A DNA stretch of 64,000 bases, taken from assembly GCA_009599575.1 (NCBI GenBank), contig VWND01000076.1, positions 744,001 to 808,000 of the forward strand, in the 5' to 3' direction. This DNA comes from Blumeriella jaapii (lineage: Eukaryota > Ascomycota > Leotiomycetes > Helotiales > Drepanopezizaceae). Position 1 is the stretch's first letter. Each line of letters starts with the position of its first letter. A program made the translations under genes and the position numbers. Under the pieces are notes generated by a model that searched no databases, was not told where the DNA came from, and was given only the letters and a program-made list of their open reading frames with translations. This document shows positions 1-12,514 of the stretch, one piece after another.

Positions 1-2787
1 GCACTTCAATTGCGAGAAGGACATGGGGCTAAAAGTGACACTTACCGGAAGAAACGGGGGGGAAAGGGTGAGAAGTGATGAGAATGCGAGGAGGTTGAGG
101 AGGGGCTGAGGAGTGCGAGTTGGCTTTTAATATCTTGGTGTCCGGCCGCGACTTGAAAGCGAGGGAAGGGGTCTTTGAGTTTTCGGCTATGCGACTAGAC
201 TTCTTCTGGCTAGCGCGCTCGGGGTGTCTAGTGTGCTTTAGTCCCATCGGTTTTATCGTCCAGCTTCACTTACTGTACATAAGCAGCATGACAGTACGGT
301 GTACACACACACTTGTACTCGACAGTACTACTGTACAACACACTACCTACTTCCATCTTTTTTACTTACAGAAGTACTATTTACAGTAGTACATGTGCTG
401 TAGCACCCCTTCGACCCCCCGTTTCGCCACCTCGATCAACATGGCATTATCTCCTGCTTCGGATGTCCCTCCAGCCGCGGTCTCGCATTCACCCGCCTGA
501 TTGCACCGCCAGTCTCACCAGTGGGAGCTTGCAGAATGGCGGACGGGCGGGCAGACGACCCTGAAGGAGGCGAATGCAACCGACTCAAAAGGTGGATGTG
601 ACTCTCCTGCAGAGGGAAGGCCGGTTCATGACTTCTACTGTACAGTACAGTACTTACTTCTACGAATGTGTGTACTCTTTACAGTACAGACAATACTGTA
701 CTTTTGCGACACATGTCACCGTCGGAAGTCATCCTTTTGGCTCTGGCCTTTTCAGACAAGCCCCAGCCTTGGCTGCTCCACGCTCGCATTCCTCCCTCAC
801 CGCCACCGGTCTTGTTATCCGATCCGAGCTGGCATGTGGTGGTGTACTGTGCACAGTACAGTACATACAGTACAGTACGGACAGTACATCGTACATCGTA
901 CAGTTCTGTCAGTACAATGTGGTCCGATGTACTGTGCACATCCCCGCTACTGTACTGTACTTCTCCAACGGTCACTTCACCTTCACCTTCACATGCCAAA
1001 CTCAGCCGCGGCGACGATCCCATCATGGGATTCCCATACGCATCAAGGGCGACGCCAATCTGCCAGGAACAGAGTTAGGGGACCAGGCGATGCGGGCCTA
1101 TCACAGGCCGCAGATTCCGGGATCTCGAGACGTGACGTCTAGATCGACCAGTCAGAGTCCGGCAAACGAATCGTGGCCGGGGCAGGGGGACGGTCCGGCC
1201 ACTCGCTTGTTTTCTGTTGGGAATTCTTGGGCCTTTGGTTGGGGCAGAGCCACGTTCTCGTGAGGCACTTTTTCCTCCGCTGCCCGAGGTTGTGGGGAAG
1301 TCGTGGGGGGAGGACGGGGAGGATTATTAGGTAAGTGCACTAAGCTTCATATGCCTCTGAGAAAGGTTGGCGACTACTTACAGTACAGAACTGTACAATG
1401 TGCATCTGTACAGACAGTATAGTACGTATGTACTGTACTGTACCGTTACAGTACTGCAAGTAAAGATGGGATCGTGAGTTCTGTGACAGTCGAGGTGTTC
1501 TGAGGTGGGTAGGTACAGTACAGTACCGACCGTTACTGACCTTTGTCGATAGTGCAAAGTGTCTTTCGCATGACCACTGAGATCCTGAGATTCCCATGCT
1601 CGGGGAGCGTTGAATGTTGGAACCTTTCACGCGGCGAGATCACATTCCACTGCTTCTGCCCCCTCCAACCTCATCATGCTTCAACCGCGTCTTTCCCACG
1701 CGAGAAGCACATGTCAACGACGGTACGGTATCTGCAGCCGGTCTCCATGCTCTGATACCTTCCTTTTGCTTGCGTGTGGTTTCCTCGCAACAGAGTCGTC
1801 TTTGCTTGTCATACAGACTAGTGGCGAACTGGAAGTAGGTAAGTGCCGTGTGACAGGAAGGCAGAAGGCAAGAACTTCGCAACTGCAAAGCCAGCGAATC
1901 TGCCCGCATCTTTGTTGGAACTCCGGGGAGACGACATCTTTCCGAAAGATTCAGTCCTTCCCCCCCACGAGTCGCAACTTGGCCGCGATTGCCATCCATT
2001 CTCGATTGGACCTGAGAAGAGAGAGCCTAGATTGTCGAGTGTACCCCATACCTGTGCAGAGCGTGAGCATCTCAGTGTCCGACACGCCATGCGTGCTGCA
2101 CTAGCATAACGATACACATGCTTCCATCGATTCCTCCCAGCTGTGCGCCCATCTCGGTAGCGCTGGCTACCATGCCATGTAGCAACAAGCAGCAGTACAT
2201 GGAAATTCCAGGTGCTATCTTTCAAAAATATGCTTAGTCGGAGATTTCCACTATCGAGCTAGCTCATCGCCTTCCAAGCCAAGTACCGCCTGTGGTGCAT
2301 AAGCCCACAGATGACTTGTTGAGAGCAGCAGCGGTATCAACAGCGTTTTGCGATGCTCTGGGCAGTTCGTGCATCTTAGATTTCGCTTGATGACGGGATC
2401 ACGTCTTTCGATATTCTGCCAAGATGATGAATTGGGAAAGCGACATGTTCCTCTGTACTGAACTTCATCTGCTCAACAAAAGGAGAGCTCATAAGTAGCC
2501 TAGCGTGGACTTTTGTATTGCGAGACCGTTCTCGAGACGGAGCAATACTTACCACGATTTCTCTTTCTTACCATCGAATTGATGCTTAGAGATATCCCGC
2601 AAGGCAAAAGAATTGTCATGTATGAAGAAGACCGAAAGACACCTCATATCTGAGAAAGCTCTTGTAGTGCAAGTCTGGCTTGGCGTGGACAGCGATTCTT
2701 CCAGCGTAAGCTTGTAACGCCGGTTCCCACACATAGTACATTGAAGGTGAATTTTGTACAAAACGCTGCTCTTCCGATATAATGCGT
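1..2787. other. Intergenic region with GTAC-type repeats, no supportable gene
   Basis: I see no gene with a recognisable product here. The stretch carries several clusters of TACAGTAC/GTACTGTAC words, around 270-390, 635-700, 840-960 and 1375-1530. Open frames exist on both strands but are short, overlap one another and resemble no family I know. The right end (about 2500-2787) should contain the 3' UTR of the minus-strand mitoribosomal gene that follows. Confidence 0.6.
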
Positions 2788-3484
2788 CTATTTCGGCCAC
2801 TTCTTCCATCCACGGCCGTGACCTCTCTGCAAAGATAGTCAGCAACTGTATGTTGCTCCAGACTCGGAAAAATACTTACCTCCTTCCACGTCTGTATCAT
2901 CTGCGGCATCTCCAACATAGCCTGTCTGCGCTTCTCCAACCTACAGCACCTCACCATCAGTAAAAGACTCTTCCCCTCACGTCAAAGCCAGCAAATAGCC
3001 CAGCAAGACGCGCAAAGCACATCCGCAACGCAACGTACCGTCCCTTCAGCGTCCTCTCCGACTCCTTCCCCTTCACCCTCTGGCCCACGCCCGTCCCCTT
3101 GACCCGCAGCCCGTTCTCCGCCCGCCGCCGCAGCCGCTCCTCCGTGCTCTTGACCGAGAAGGGCATCAGCTCCTCCACGCCGTGCTGCCGCGCCAGCTTC
3201 AGCAGGTCCGCCTGGCGCCGCAGCGAGAAGACCGGGTCATGCCATTTGCCCGTGATGGGGTTCTTCTGCCACCGAAATGGCGAGGGGACCGTCAGCCCGT
3301 CTTGTCCTTCTGCTGCTGCTGAGGGGGGTTGGGCTGCAGACGCAGATGCGGTGGTCGAGTCGGCTCGGCTTGTGGGTGCGGTCGAGGAGACGATGGCTTG
3401 TGGCGGGTAGCGCGCGAAGAACCGGATCAATCGAGGGGGCAGCTGCTCCGCGAGCTTGATGTACTGTTTCCCGTTCATGGCCAT
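2788..3484 (-). CDS. MRPL25: Mitochondrial large-subunit ribosomal protein mL59 (MRPL25 family)
   Basis: Structural protein of the mitochondrial 54S ribosomal subunit. I read three exons, 3484-3039, 2940-2880 and 2826-2788, separated by introns with GTACGT and GTAAGT donors and TAG/CAG acceptors. They join in frame to 181 residues. The N-terminus has the family signature YIKLAEQLPPRLIRFFARYPP (residues about 8-28), and the middle has PVTGK/W-like text (NPITGKWHDPVFSLRRQADL). The small exons give EKRRQAMLEMPQMIQTWKE and a C-terminal RGHGRGWKKWPK, all hallmarks of MRPL25. The start MAMNGKQ has a second Met two codons on; either could be used. The gene is divergent from PRP28 across about 250 bp. 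Fungal homologues are of similar length, so the gene looks intact. Confidence 0.93.
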
Positions 3485-3737
3485 GGTGGATATGGCCCCC
3501 GCGGTGGATTATGAATGGAGGTGGAAGTCAGGTCGTTGAACGCTGTGGTTCGTCGACAATATTATTTTGCGCTAAAGTTGAGCCTTGCAGCCTTGTCAAC
3601 TCTACCTGACTGACATCCCCAATCGTTGAACAAGTCAACTTGAGTAAACATCCGTATTCATCCCGACTTTGATTTTACCTCGGGACTAACTGCTCTCACA
3701 CGCTTCAAGAGACATTTAAGCTGTTCTCTCTACGAGG
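3485..3737. promoter_or_regulatory. Divergent promoter between MRPL25 and PRP28
   Basis: Only 253 bp separate the two start codons, which point away from each other. Both genes must take their core promoters and 5' UTRs from this segment. I see no clear TATA box. The stretch is more AT-rich than the flanking exons and contains repeated TTGAAC/GTCAACT words around 3535 and 3625-3645. Confidence 0.6.
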
Positions 3738-6417
3738 ATGGCAAATTTCAGCAATGCGACATTAATTCCTCCACCTCCACCAGGCGACTTGCCTCCACCA
3801 CCCCCTCCAGACTCGATAGACCCTCCTCCGCCTCCATCCTCGAGCGCACCACCACCTCCCAGCGATCTGCCTCCACCGCCGCCTACAGACCTGCTACCAC
3901 CACCTCCAGAAGAGCCCCCCAAAAAGAAGAAAGGATGGGGCGCATCCCGAGACCGCGGACCCCTCAGCATCGAAGACATCCTCAAGAAGAAGAAGGAGGC
4001 CGATGAGGCGGCTGCAAAGGTATGCTACGCACCCCCACCACCTACTGTCTGGTAGCGATGTTCACAAAGCATGTCTAGTTCATAGCGCAACGCGTACTGA
4101 CCGTGTGATTCCACAGCCCAAGTTCATGTCCAAAGCTGCGCGCGAGAAGCTGGCGCTTGAGAAGCGGGCCAAGGAGGTCGAGGAGGCGAGGCGCAAGAAG
4201 GAAGCCGAGGCCAGCGCGGGTCTGTTCGTAGAGAACGGCCACAACCCGAGGAATGGGAAGGAAAATGGGACGAAAGGCCGAGATGTGTCTTCTGTCCCTA
4301 CGGGTCCTCGAGCGATGCGGAACGGGGAACCACCTTCTGGACCGGCTGCTGGGCGAAACAACGACTCGGGTAGGGCTGGAGGAGACCGGCAGAATGGAAA
4401 CAGAGGTGGTAGCGGAAACGCTGCGCCTACGAAGGCTGCGCCTGTGGTGAAGAATGTCCACTTGGCCGGGGAGAAGCGACCTGCCAACGGGGAGAGTACA
4501 CAGGCTGCTCTGATCAGGACGCGGTACATGGGTGCCGAGACAAACCTCTCAACGTTCTCTGCGACGAAGAAGAGGAGGCGCACGACTGAGAAAAAGTTCA
4601 ACTTCGAGTGGAACGAGGAGGAGGATACCAGCCCGGACTACAATCCCATCTACTCCAAGCGCTCGGAGGCGAATTTCTTTGGGCGAGGACGCCTGGGTGG
4701 TTTTGCGGAAGATATCAACGAGAGCGGCGTGGTGAAGTATGCCAAGGCATTGGAGGAACGCGACGCGGAAGCTGGTGGTGCTCGGGCGAGGGAGATATTG
4801 GAGATGGAGAGACGTCGAAAAGAAGATGCGGGAGGTCGGAATTCCTTGGACAAGCACTGGAGCGAGAAGAAACTGGAGCACATGCGAGAGAGAGACTGGC
4901 GTATTTTCAAGGAAGATTTCAACATTAGCACGAAAGGTGGAAGCATCCCGAACCCGATGCGCAGTTGGCAGGAATCGCAATTGCCCAAACGACTTCTCGA
5001 TGTCGTCGCCCAGGTTGGATATGATCAGCCGTCTGCGGTTCAAAGAGCTGCTATACCTATTGCGCTGCAGAACAGAGATTTGATTGGTGTTGCTGTCACG
5101 GGTTCCGGAAAGACTGCTGCGTTCTTGTTGCCACTGCTGGTCTACATCTCCGAGCTTCCTCAGTTGAACGACATGACCAAGAATGACGGACCCTACGCTA
5201 TCATTCTTGCCCCAACTCGTGAGCTGGCTCAACAAATCGAGACCGAGGCGAAGAAGTTTGCAACGCCGCTTGGCTTTACCTGTGTCAGTATTGTCGGTGG
5301 ACATTCCCTCGAGGAGCAATCCTACAACCTGCGGAACGGTGCGGAGATTATCATTGCAACCCCAGGTCGCCTGGTGGATTGTATCGAGCGACGAGTCTTG
5401 GTTCTGGGTCAGTGCTGCTACATCATCATGGACGAAGCCGACCGCATGATCGATCTCGGCTTTGAGGAGTCGGTCAACAAGATCCTCGATGCTCTCCCCG
5501 TCACCAACGAAAAGCCCGATACTGATGACGCCGAGGATGCTCAAGCCATGAGCCGACACATTGGCGGTAAAGACAGGTACCGGCAGACAATGATGTACAC
5601 GGCCACCATGCCGTCGGCCGTTGAGAAGATCGCCAAGAAGTACCTGCGCCGCCCTGCCATCGTGACCATTGGCAACATCGGCGAGGCCGTCGAGACGGTC
5701 GAGCAGCGTGTCGAGTTCGTATCCGGCGAAGACAAGCGGAAGAAGCGCCTCAACGAGATCCTCGCCTCAGGCGAGTTCCGACCCCCCATCATCGTCTTCG
5801 TCAATATCAAGCGGAACTGCGACGCTGTGGCGCGCGACATCAAACACATGGGCTTCTCGTCTGTCACGCTGCACGGTAGCAAGACGCAAGAGCAACGTGA
5901 GGCGGCTCTGGCGTCGATTCGCTCGGGCGCTACCAACGTGTTGGTCGCGACTGATCTCGCGGGTCGTGGTATCGACGTCCCCGACGTCAGCCTGGTCGTC
6001 AATTTCAACATGGCCACCAACATTGAGAGCTACACCCATCGCGTGGGAGTATGTACCATTCCCCTACCCCATCCCATTTCCCTCGCTCTTTACCCTCTCC
6101 CTTGCCATTTCCACATCCTGCTACTATTTCTCTTCTCTTTCATCCTCTACCGTTACCGCCGCAGCACACTAACACAGTCTTTCTAGCGTACCGGTCGTGC
6201 GGGCAACTCAGGCGTCGCGATCACCTTCCTCGGCAACGAGGACGCGGACGTCATGTACGACCTGAAGCAGATGCTGAGCAAGAGCTCCATCTCGCGCGTG
6301 CCGGAGGAACTGCGCAAGCACGAGGCGGCGCAGCAGAAGTCGGCGCGGAGCGGCGGCGGAGGCGGCCAGAAGAAGATCGAGGACAGCACTTTTGGGGGGA
6401 AAGGGGCCGGGTGGTAG
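3738..6417 (+). CDS. PRP28: Pre-mRNA-splicing DEAD-box ATP-dependent RNA helicase PRP28
   Basis: DEAD-box helicase that exchanges U1 for U6 at the 5' splice site during spliceosome activation; nuclear. Three exons (3738-4019, 4117-6048, 6187-6417) give 814 residues, normal for fungal Prp28. Exon 1 is a proline-rich N-terminus followed by lysine-rich text. Helicase motifs in order: Q-motif region near 385-410, motif I AVTGSGKT (420-427), [18 protein letters not shown] (533-536), TAT as motif [17 protein letters not shown] and HRVGRTGR. The last motif is split by intron 2, right after VG. Intron 2 (138 nt) has donor GTATGT and acceptor CTAG. The C-terminus ends [14 protein letters not shown]. 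The gene is intact, transcribed divergently from MRPL25 and convergent with DPH6. Confidence 0.96.
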
Positions 6418-7030
6418 GTTTGTAGGTAGATAGGTAGCTATGTAGGTGTCTGAGTTCAGTCAGAAGTACCCACCCAATCCGTATAAGGCACCGATTGCAA
6501 AGCGGCAAGATGATTCGATCAGGTCGCGCGCGACATGCTGAGATGTATGCGTGGCTTCTCGATTCTTCGGGTCATTGGGAGTGGTTGTTTACTGTACTTC
6601 GCATGCCCTGTACACACTCGCATACCGGATCTGACGAGATGAGCAGCTCGTGAGAGAACACGACAAAGAGGAGGACAAGGGGCTCGAGGTGATGAGAAGA
6701 CTCGATCGAAAGGCGTTGCGGAATGCCGTGCTGTAGAGCCAGGTCGTCGAGATCTCGCTTGTCCTCGCTTGGGTATCTTCTTCACTCCCTAGGTGGGCTG
6801 GTGGACACGGCGAGTAGACAGACGATCGACCCACCCCTCTCGCGTAATCTGCTGCTCTTCTACTACCTGCCTACCTACCTACAGTACTGTACCTACCTAC
6901 CCACCTGCCTTTTCTTTGGATCCTTTGCGCGTGGGGCTGTTCGCGTGGAGGGTCGGTGGTGGACTGTAGATTGTTTCAGATAGGAGCACGATACAAACGA
7001 GATGAACCACTTCGCTAAGACGCCGGTTGA
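6418..7030. other. Convergent 3' intergenic region
   Basis: Space between the 3' ends of PRP28 (+) and DPH6 (-). It holds both 3' UTRs and short TAGG/CCTA and TACAGTAC runs (about 6418-6445 and 6865-6905). No gene is supported. Confidence 0.7.
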
Positions 7031-9461
7031 TTAGAGGCTGTCAAACAGTATCACGGCAGCTAGCCTCTTCCCGTCCGCATCCCAGATGCTCCGGCAAGGC
7101 ACACATCCCCCGAACCCCCCTTCCTCTCGTGCGCCTCGGAGAGAGACATCCACGTACGCCGCGACACTCGCCCTCTCTGCACGAGGTCCGGTTCCCAGCG
7201 TGTGGAGTGCCTTGCCCAGTCTGTCTCGGAAGGCCGAGGCGAGCTCGGAGTGGTCAATCATGACGACGGACACCAGTGTGATCCCAAACGCGCACTGGTA
7301 CACTCTCCATCCCTGCTCGTCCCCCGTAGCAAACAACTACATTCCGTCAGCAGCGAGCCGGTATCGAGGACTAGATGGGGCACCTACCGTGACAGGACCA
7401 CGCGTAACCCCCAAGCCAGCCGCCCACTCCACGCCCGCACCCCTAGGCAGCTCCTCAACCTCAGCGCTCCAGAACAGCGGCCACGCATCCGCCGTGCCCC
7501 CCACACCGCCCAAGGCCTCCCAGTCCGGTACGCTGCGGGCGGCTTTCCCCGCGCCCATCCCGCGGACTTCCAGGCCGCCATGGTGCTTCTCTTCCCACAG
7601 GTCCCGCTCCGCCTCCTCGTCCTCGTCGCCTTCCGCGTCTTCGGGGGCATGCAGAAGCCTCCAGGCGTGGCCAAGGAGCCGCGCTTGCGCTGAGATGGTA
7701 GACGCGGGGCTGGAGGGGAGGAAGGCGACGCAGTGCGTGAACCAGGCGACGTGTGTTGCGTTCGCTACGCGGACGAGGTGCTGCAGGGCGAGGATTGCTT
7801 GGAGTTGGAAGCCTGCGTGTTCGCTGTCCGCGGTGGGCGAGCAGGGAGGGAGGGCCATGGTATGGGGGATGAGCGGGATCTGGCCGGCGATGGAGACGGT
7901 GGATGTTTCCGCCGACATGGGAGCGGATGGGACGGGGATGCTGATCGCTTGGGAGTAGGGGCCGATGTTGGCCGGTGCCCAGTAGGAGCGTGACTGTACG
8001 TGGAGGGCTTGACGCGATTGGGCGGGGAGAGTGGATGGGCGTTGGAGTGTGAGGTGAATAACCAGAGAGATATCGTCGGGGAGGAGTGAGCCGCAGGAGA
8101 TGGTGACGCGGGAGGGAGGGTTGGGCTCGGCGAAGAGCGAGCCGTAGGCCTGGAGAGCTAATTAGCGACGTAAACGTGTAGAGCAATGTCAAGGTACCTA
8201 CTTTGTTTATGGAAGCGAAGTCTTGCATCGAGCGGAGGATGATGACTGTAGAGATGATGGAAGTTGGCTCGAGAGAAGCGAGCTGTAGACGCTCCCTGAT
8301 CTCGCCTATTGCTTTGATGGCCAGATCCGGACGGAATTCAGCTGAATCGGCTCTTGCGGCTGTGACGGTCCAGCGAAGCAAGTGGCTATCTCTGGCTTGC
8401 TGAGAAAGGAGGGTGGGCGATTGTTGCGATGTTTTGGATTCCGTACGCACACTTCTTGAATTGGGGGAGCAATTGTTGTTGATGCCGTCCTTTCCAAGCG
8501 AGGCCATCATCATCTTGAATCTCGGCTCGAGCATATCGGGAACTCGACACTCAATCGCTCCAGGTTCCTCGAAATCCTTCATCACCACTCGCGCTTCCAA
8601 GATCTTCAACCAAGCCGAGCCTCCACCCGCTCTGATGATCTTCCTATCCTTCTCCAGAACCTCGATTCTCCCTTTGAACAGGCTTGCCGGCCCGTCCACG
8701 ACCAGAGTCTCGAATTCGCCGCCCTCCCCAAGGACGGCACCGTCTCCATCGGTGCCAAACCTCTTCATCGCTCTCTCGATGCGCCCTCTGACGTGCGGAC
8801 TTGCGACATTTTGCCACAGGAAGCTCTCGTCCAGGCCACCACTCGCGACTTTGACGATCCGCGCATCCAGAGCAACAGAGTGCATGTCCTCCAGCAGCGA
8901 GGTCGGGGCCCCCGGCGTGAGGGTTGGGTATTGCCATAGATAAGACAGAGGCGTGAGGCCCAGTCTCAATGCCACGGATTCCACACGTGTGCGTTGGTAC
9001 GTGGAGAGGATCGCACCCGTGCTGAGCGCGTTGGCCGTAGGATGCGCGGACAGGATCTTCTTCAAGAGAGGGACCAAAGACTCCGTCTCGTCTCTGCCCT
9101 CCTCTTCACTCGCCCAGCTTTCCGCTTCGTGGGGATGGGGATGGGGAAATGCGTAGCTGGTGCCTGTCTGCACGGCGCGGCCGACGATTTGCTGCCGATA
9201 CAGCGGGATACCGAGGGCCTGCTCGTACAGAGGAATCACCGTGTGGCCGACCGTCTGATACATGAAGCTATCGAGATCATGCTCATGGTCATGCTCGATC
9301 TCGGTCACGTGACCGGCGGCCGTGTTGGGCGGCCCGCCAGGGCCTGGGTAGAGATTTCCGAGGGCGACGACATGGTGCCCGGCCTGGATGCAGTGGAGGA
9401 CGGAAAAGAAACTGTCCTTGCCGCCAGATATCAAGGCGATGACCTTGAGAGTTTCGGCCAT
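7031..9461 (-). CDS. DPH6: Diphthine--ammonia ligase (DPH6), ATP-pyrophosphatase plus RidA-like domains
   Basis: Catalyses the last step of diphthamide formation on elongation factor 2, ATP-dependent amidation of diphthine; cytosolic. Exons 9461-8202, 8149-7388 and 7336-7031 join in phase 0 to 775 residues. Residues 1 to about 250 form the ATP-pyrophosphatase domain, with the PP-loop SGGKDS at 12-17 and the family motif GEGGEFETLVVDGP. The later part (about 350-775) contains two YjgF/RidA-like segments, as in fungal Dph6. Introns are 52 nt (donor GTAGGT, acceptor CCAG) and 51 nt (donor GTAGGT, acceptor GTAG). Length and order match yeast YLR143W. A T-rich tract lies just upstream of the start. 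The third exon boundary is inferred only from frame and splice sites. Confidence 0.93.
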
Positions 9462-10466
9462 GCCGTTGAAAAGAACGCCGCTGCTGCAGCGGTGCGGAAC
9501 ACAGCTGGGTTACTTTTTTTTCTTTTCTTTTCTTTTTTTCTTTTTCCGGGGTGCTCGACCGACGTTTTTCGTTATACGACTCGCTCCACTGACGTGCAGA
9601 CGCAGTGCAGGGGCTCCGGTGAAGGATAATACGATGTCTCCAGCCCAAGTCAGAATGCTCGTTGCTTTCGCCTGTGCTAGTTAAAAACTCTTAGAAATGC
9701 ATGAATGCGTCAAAATCTGCCGCGGGAAGTCTGATAGCGCTGGCAGTTGTGGAGACAAAGGCTTGCCCTGCATAATGGGTGTTGGAAGAGCCAAGACAAA
9801 GTTAGCTGTCGACGGGCAGATACACTGGATTCAGAGCTGTGAAGACTCATGCCACTGCTTACCTTGTTGGCCAATCGAGAGCGGTTTGCCCAACCTCCAC
9901 AGTACAATTCCACAGTACAGGAAGTGACTGTAAGTACACAGATGAACCACAGCTTCACAGGCACAGCACACGAGAAGGGGATTGGGAGGAATGCTGTTGA
10001 AGGAATTCTGTACATAAAATGCTACTAACTAGTGATGCCCGGCACAGTGTAAGCAGGCAACCATCATGCGCAACGCGGCAGACCAAGATCATGCGAGACG
10101 GCCAAGCCAGCTTCCGTCCTAGTGTACAGCGAAAGGAAGAAAGCAACCAACCCATGGAACCACCTCTATCAAAGACACGCACGCCTCCACCGTACCTCCC
10201 AGGGCCCATCATCACGCTAAAACGTCGCACGAAATCTTTGAAAGACAAATTTTGGTACACAGAAGTTATGATCGTGAGAGAAGCAAAACAAAGCAAGCTT
10301 TTGATATAAGAACACCCCATCCTCGTGACAACATCATGGTGATCTTTGAAGACACCAGCTTCCCTAAGGTAGAGGCCGATCGCGTGAAAGATAGCGGTGG
10401 CCAATTATGAAAATTGTATCCCTGATCGTAAGTTCATGTGTGACGTTACAGTCTCGAGCTGAGTTT
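9462..10466. other. Intergenic region: DPH6 promoter and MSN2 3' flank
   Basis: This segment holds the promoter side of DPH6, including a T/C tract at about 9513-9549 of the kind often seen as a nucleosome-poor element upstream of fungal genes. It also holds the 3' flank of the next minus-strand gene. Small open frames on both strands have no recognisable content. Isolated CACAGTAC words occur near 9898-9925. Confidence 0.6.
9513..9549. promoter_or_regulatory. Poly(T)/poly(A) tract upstream of DPH6
   Basis: Almost uninterrupted T with a few C on the plus strand, 50-90 bp upstream of the DPH6 start codon. Such poly(dA:dT) tracts commonly mark promoters of fungal housekeeping genes. The role here is an inference from position and composition only. 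Confidence 0.4.
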
Positions 10467-12514
10467 CTACTCAGAACGCTTGCGCTTCTTGCGGCCTTGA
10501 CTGTCGTTGTCGATGCTGCCGTCGGAGGATGAGTCGGACTCGCTACCAGGAATGGCCGCGGAGATTCTGTAAAGGATGTTGCCCATCGTGGCGATGTGTT
10601 CCCCTTCACTGGCTGATTCAGGGTGGTCGTCAGGTAGCTCGCCATCTTCCAAGACCCCCATAACAATCGCGCCACTGCCGTGGGTGCGAGCATGTTGAGA
10701 GAGGTTGTCACTGCGAGAGAACTTCTTTCCACATTCGTGGCACTCGAAAGGTTTGTCGTGGGTGTGGAGAGAGCGGTAGTGTCTCTTGAGGTGTTCTTGG
10801 CGTCTGAAGCGGCGGTTGCAAATCTCGCAGACAAACGTCTTGGATGGGTCCTCGGTAAGAGATTGCTTGCGGCCTCGGCGGTTGGTTGATGGCTGGTGGG
10901 CGTTGTTGCCTGCATCAGAGCCTGCACCAAAGTCTTGACCTCCGTTGCTGGCAGCGATGCCCTCGGACCCAGATTGGCTGGAGGCCGCCGACTGTTGCTG
11001 TGGTCGGCGGCACCCTCCTGAGCTGAGATGGCACTGGCAGCACTCATCGGGACGGTGTACTTGCGAGATCGGACGAGGTTGTCGAATTCGGTGCTGTCTG
11101 AGTCACAGCGCACCTTCTTGGACCTCTTGCTTCTCTTGTCCTTCTTCAGCTCGGGCTCGGACACCGAGAAAAGGGGGGCTCGGCAGGCACGCGGCTGCGA
11201 ATTGGTGGGAGTGGTCGAACTCTTCAAAGTCTTGGAAGTCGTCCTCGCTGATGAAGTGTTCGTTGTCCAGGGGGCCAAGCTCGGTGCCCGAGCAGGTGCG
11301 TTGTCTCTTGGTGCCAAAGAACTGCGCGTTCTCGGTGGCAGGAAAGTTGACGAGGCCGTTCACGAAATCCTCCTCGGAATCCAGGTCGGAGAGCTGGTCG
11401 AATGTAGGCAGACCGTGGTGCGACAAGGGCATGGAGAAGTTGAATGTGCGCATGGGCAGGGCGGTTGGTGCACCTCCGAGCATGTATGTGTGCTCCTCGT
11501 CATCGCCCGCACACAGGGTTGGCAGCGCAGGGAATTCGGCGCCGGCCACGGACTCGACCTTGATGGCGTCCAGGGCAGCAGGACCGACGATGAGGTTGCG
11601 CGGGTCGCAGAAGTCGAAGTCTTGTTGTTCCGAGATCACGGAGTGCGCGTATGGCGACGGCGAGGGAGAGAGAGAAGGGCAGGCCGTCGCCGACAGAAGC
11701 TCGTTAGCGTTCCCCGTGCTGATAAGCGAGCTCGGCTGGATAAACACTGCGGCCGACAAAGTCAGTTTCGGTTCTTCATCTACATGGAACCCCCGACCCG
11801 AGAGCAACCCCCGACCCGAAAACTATGTTCCAACCCACGGAACCAGGGCGTGCAGAACAGCAGACACTTGGCTGCTTGCACCAAGACGAAAACTCCTCGC
11901 GATGACGCGGCAGACTCTCGACGCGGAAACACAAAACACGTACCTGGAGTCATGGGAGGGGACCCGCATCGCGACCACTCGCCGCCGGCGAGATTCTCGG
12001 CCTGCACATCGCTCTGGCAGCCAGCCTTGACGCCCTCGAAGCCATCGAGTCCGAAGAAGACGGGGTTCATGGGAGCCGACACCAGGTCGCACCCAGCTGG
12101 GCTGCTGAAGCTGCTGCCAGAAGCGGACATCGGCGGCGTCGACGGGAGGTAGTACATCTCGTCGTGGACCTCAGACTCGAGCATCATGCGAGGCGCGTGG
12201 TCTTGGACCATGATCATCGGCTTCGGGGTCTGGTACACCGGGCGAGGAGAGGCGACGGGCGTCATGTTGACGGCGTATGCGTTGTTGTACATTTGCGGGT
12301 GCATGGCTGGCTGCGAGCATGCCGAGTTCGGTCTCGAGTACATCGGAGTCGAAGGCATGGGCGTCATGTTGGAGTGGTACACTGGTACCTGGATGTTGTT
12401 GGGCTGCTGCGAGAAATGACCGTGTTGGCGGTTGTCGGCTTTGGAGTCAGGAGAATAGTAGAAGAAGGACGACTGGCCCATCGACTGTGGGTGTTGGGCG
12501 TATGAGGAGTCCAT
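10467..12514 (-). CDS. MSN2: C2H2 zinc-finger stress-response transcription factor, MSN2/SEB1 family (frame disrupted in this sequence)
   Basis: Nuclear regulator of general stress genes that binds AGGGG-type stress elements. Exon 1 (12514-11944) and exon 2 (11746-10467) flank a 197-nt intron (donor GTACGT, acceptor GCAG). Near the C-terminus two fingers are seen at about 494-545: [20 protein letters not shown] and [19 protein letters not shown], followed by [11 protein letters not shown], typical of Msn2/Seb1. The protein ends with a basic GRKKRKRSE (possible nuclear signal). The net frame is preserved over 616 codons, but one in-frame stop sits at 11103-11105. Between about 11178 and 11000 the coding-like frame ([22 protein letters not shown]-rich third positions) is a different one. 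Two compensating one-base changes, one at a run of six C, would explain this. A 5' UTR intron is possible, with a GTATGT donor near 12642 and a GTGCAG acceptor near 12544. Confidence 0.88.

Noticed and set aside
4549..5559. 336-codon minus-strand open frame opposite PRP28
   Set aside because: Lies wholly within the well-conserved helicase exon on the other strand; no recognisable content.
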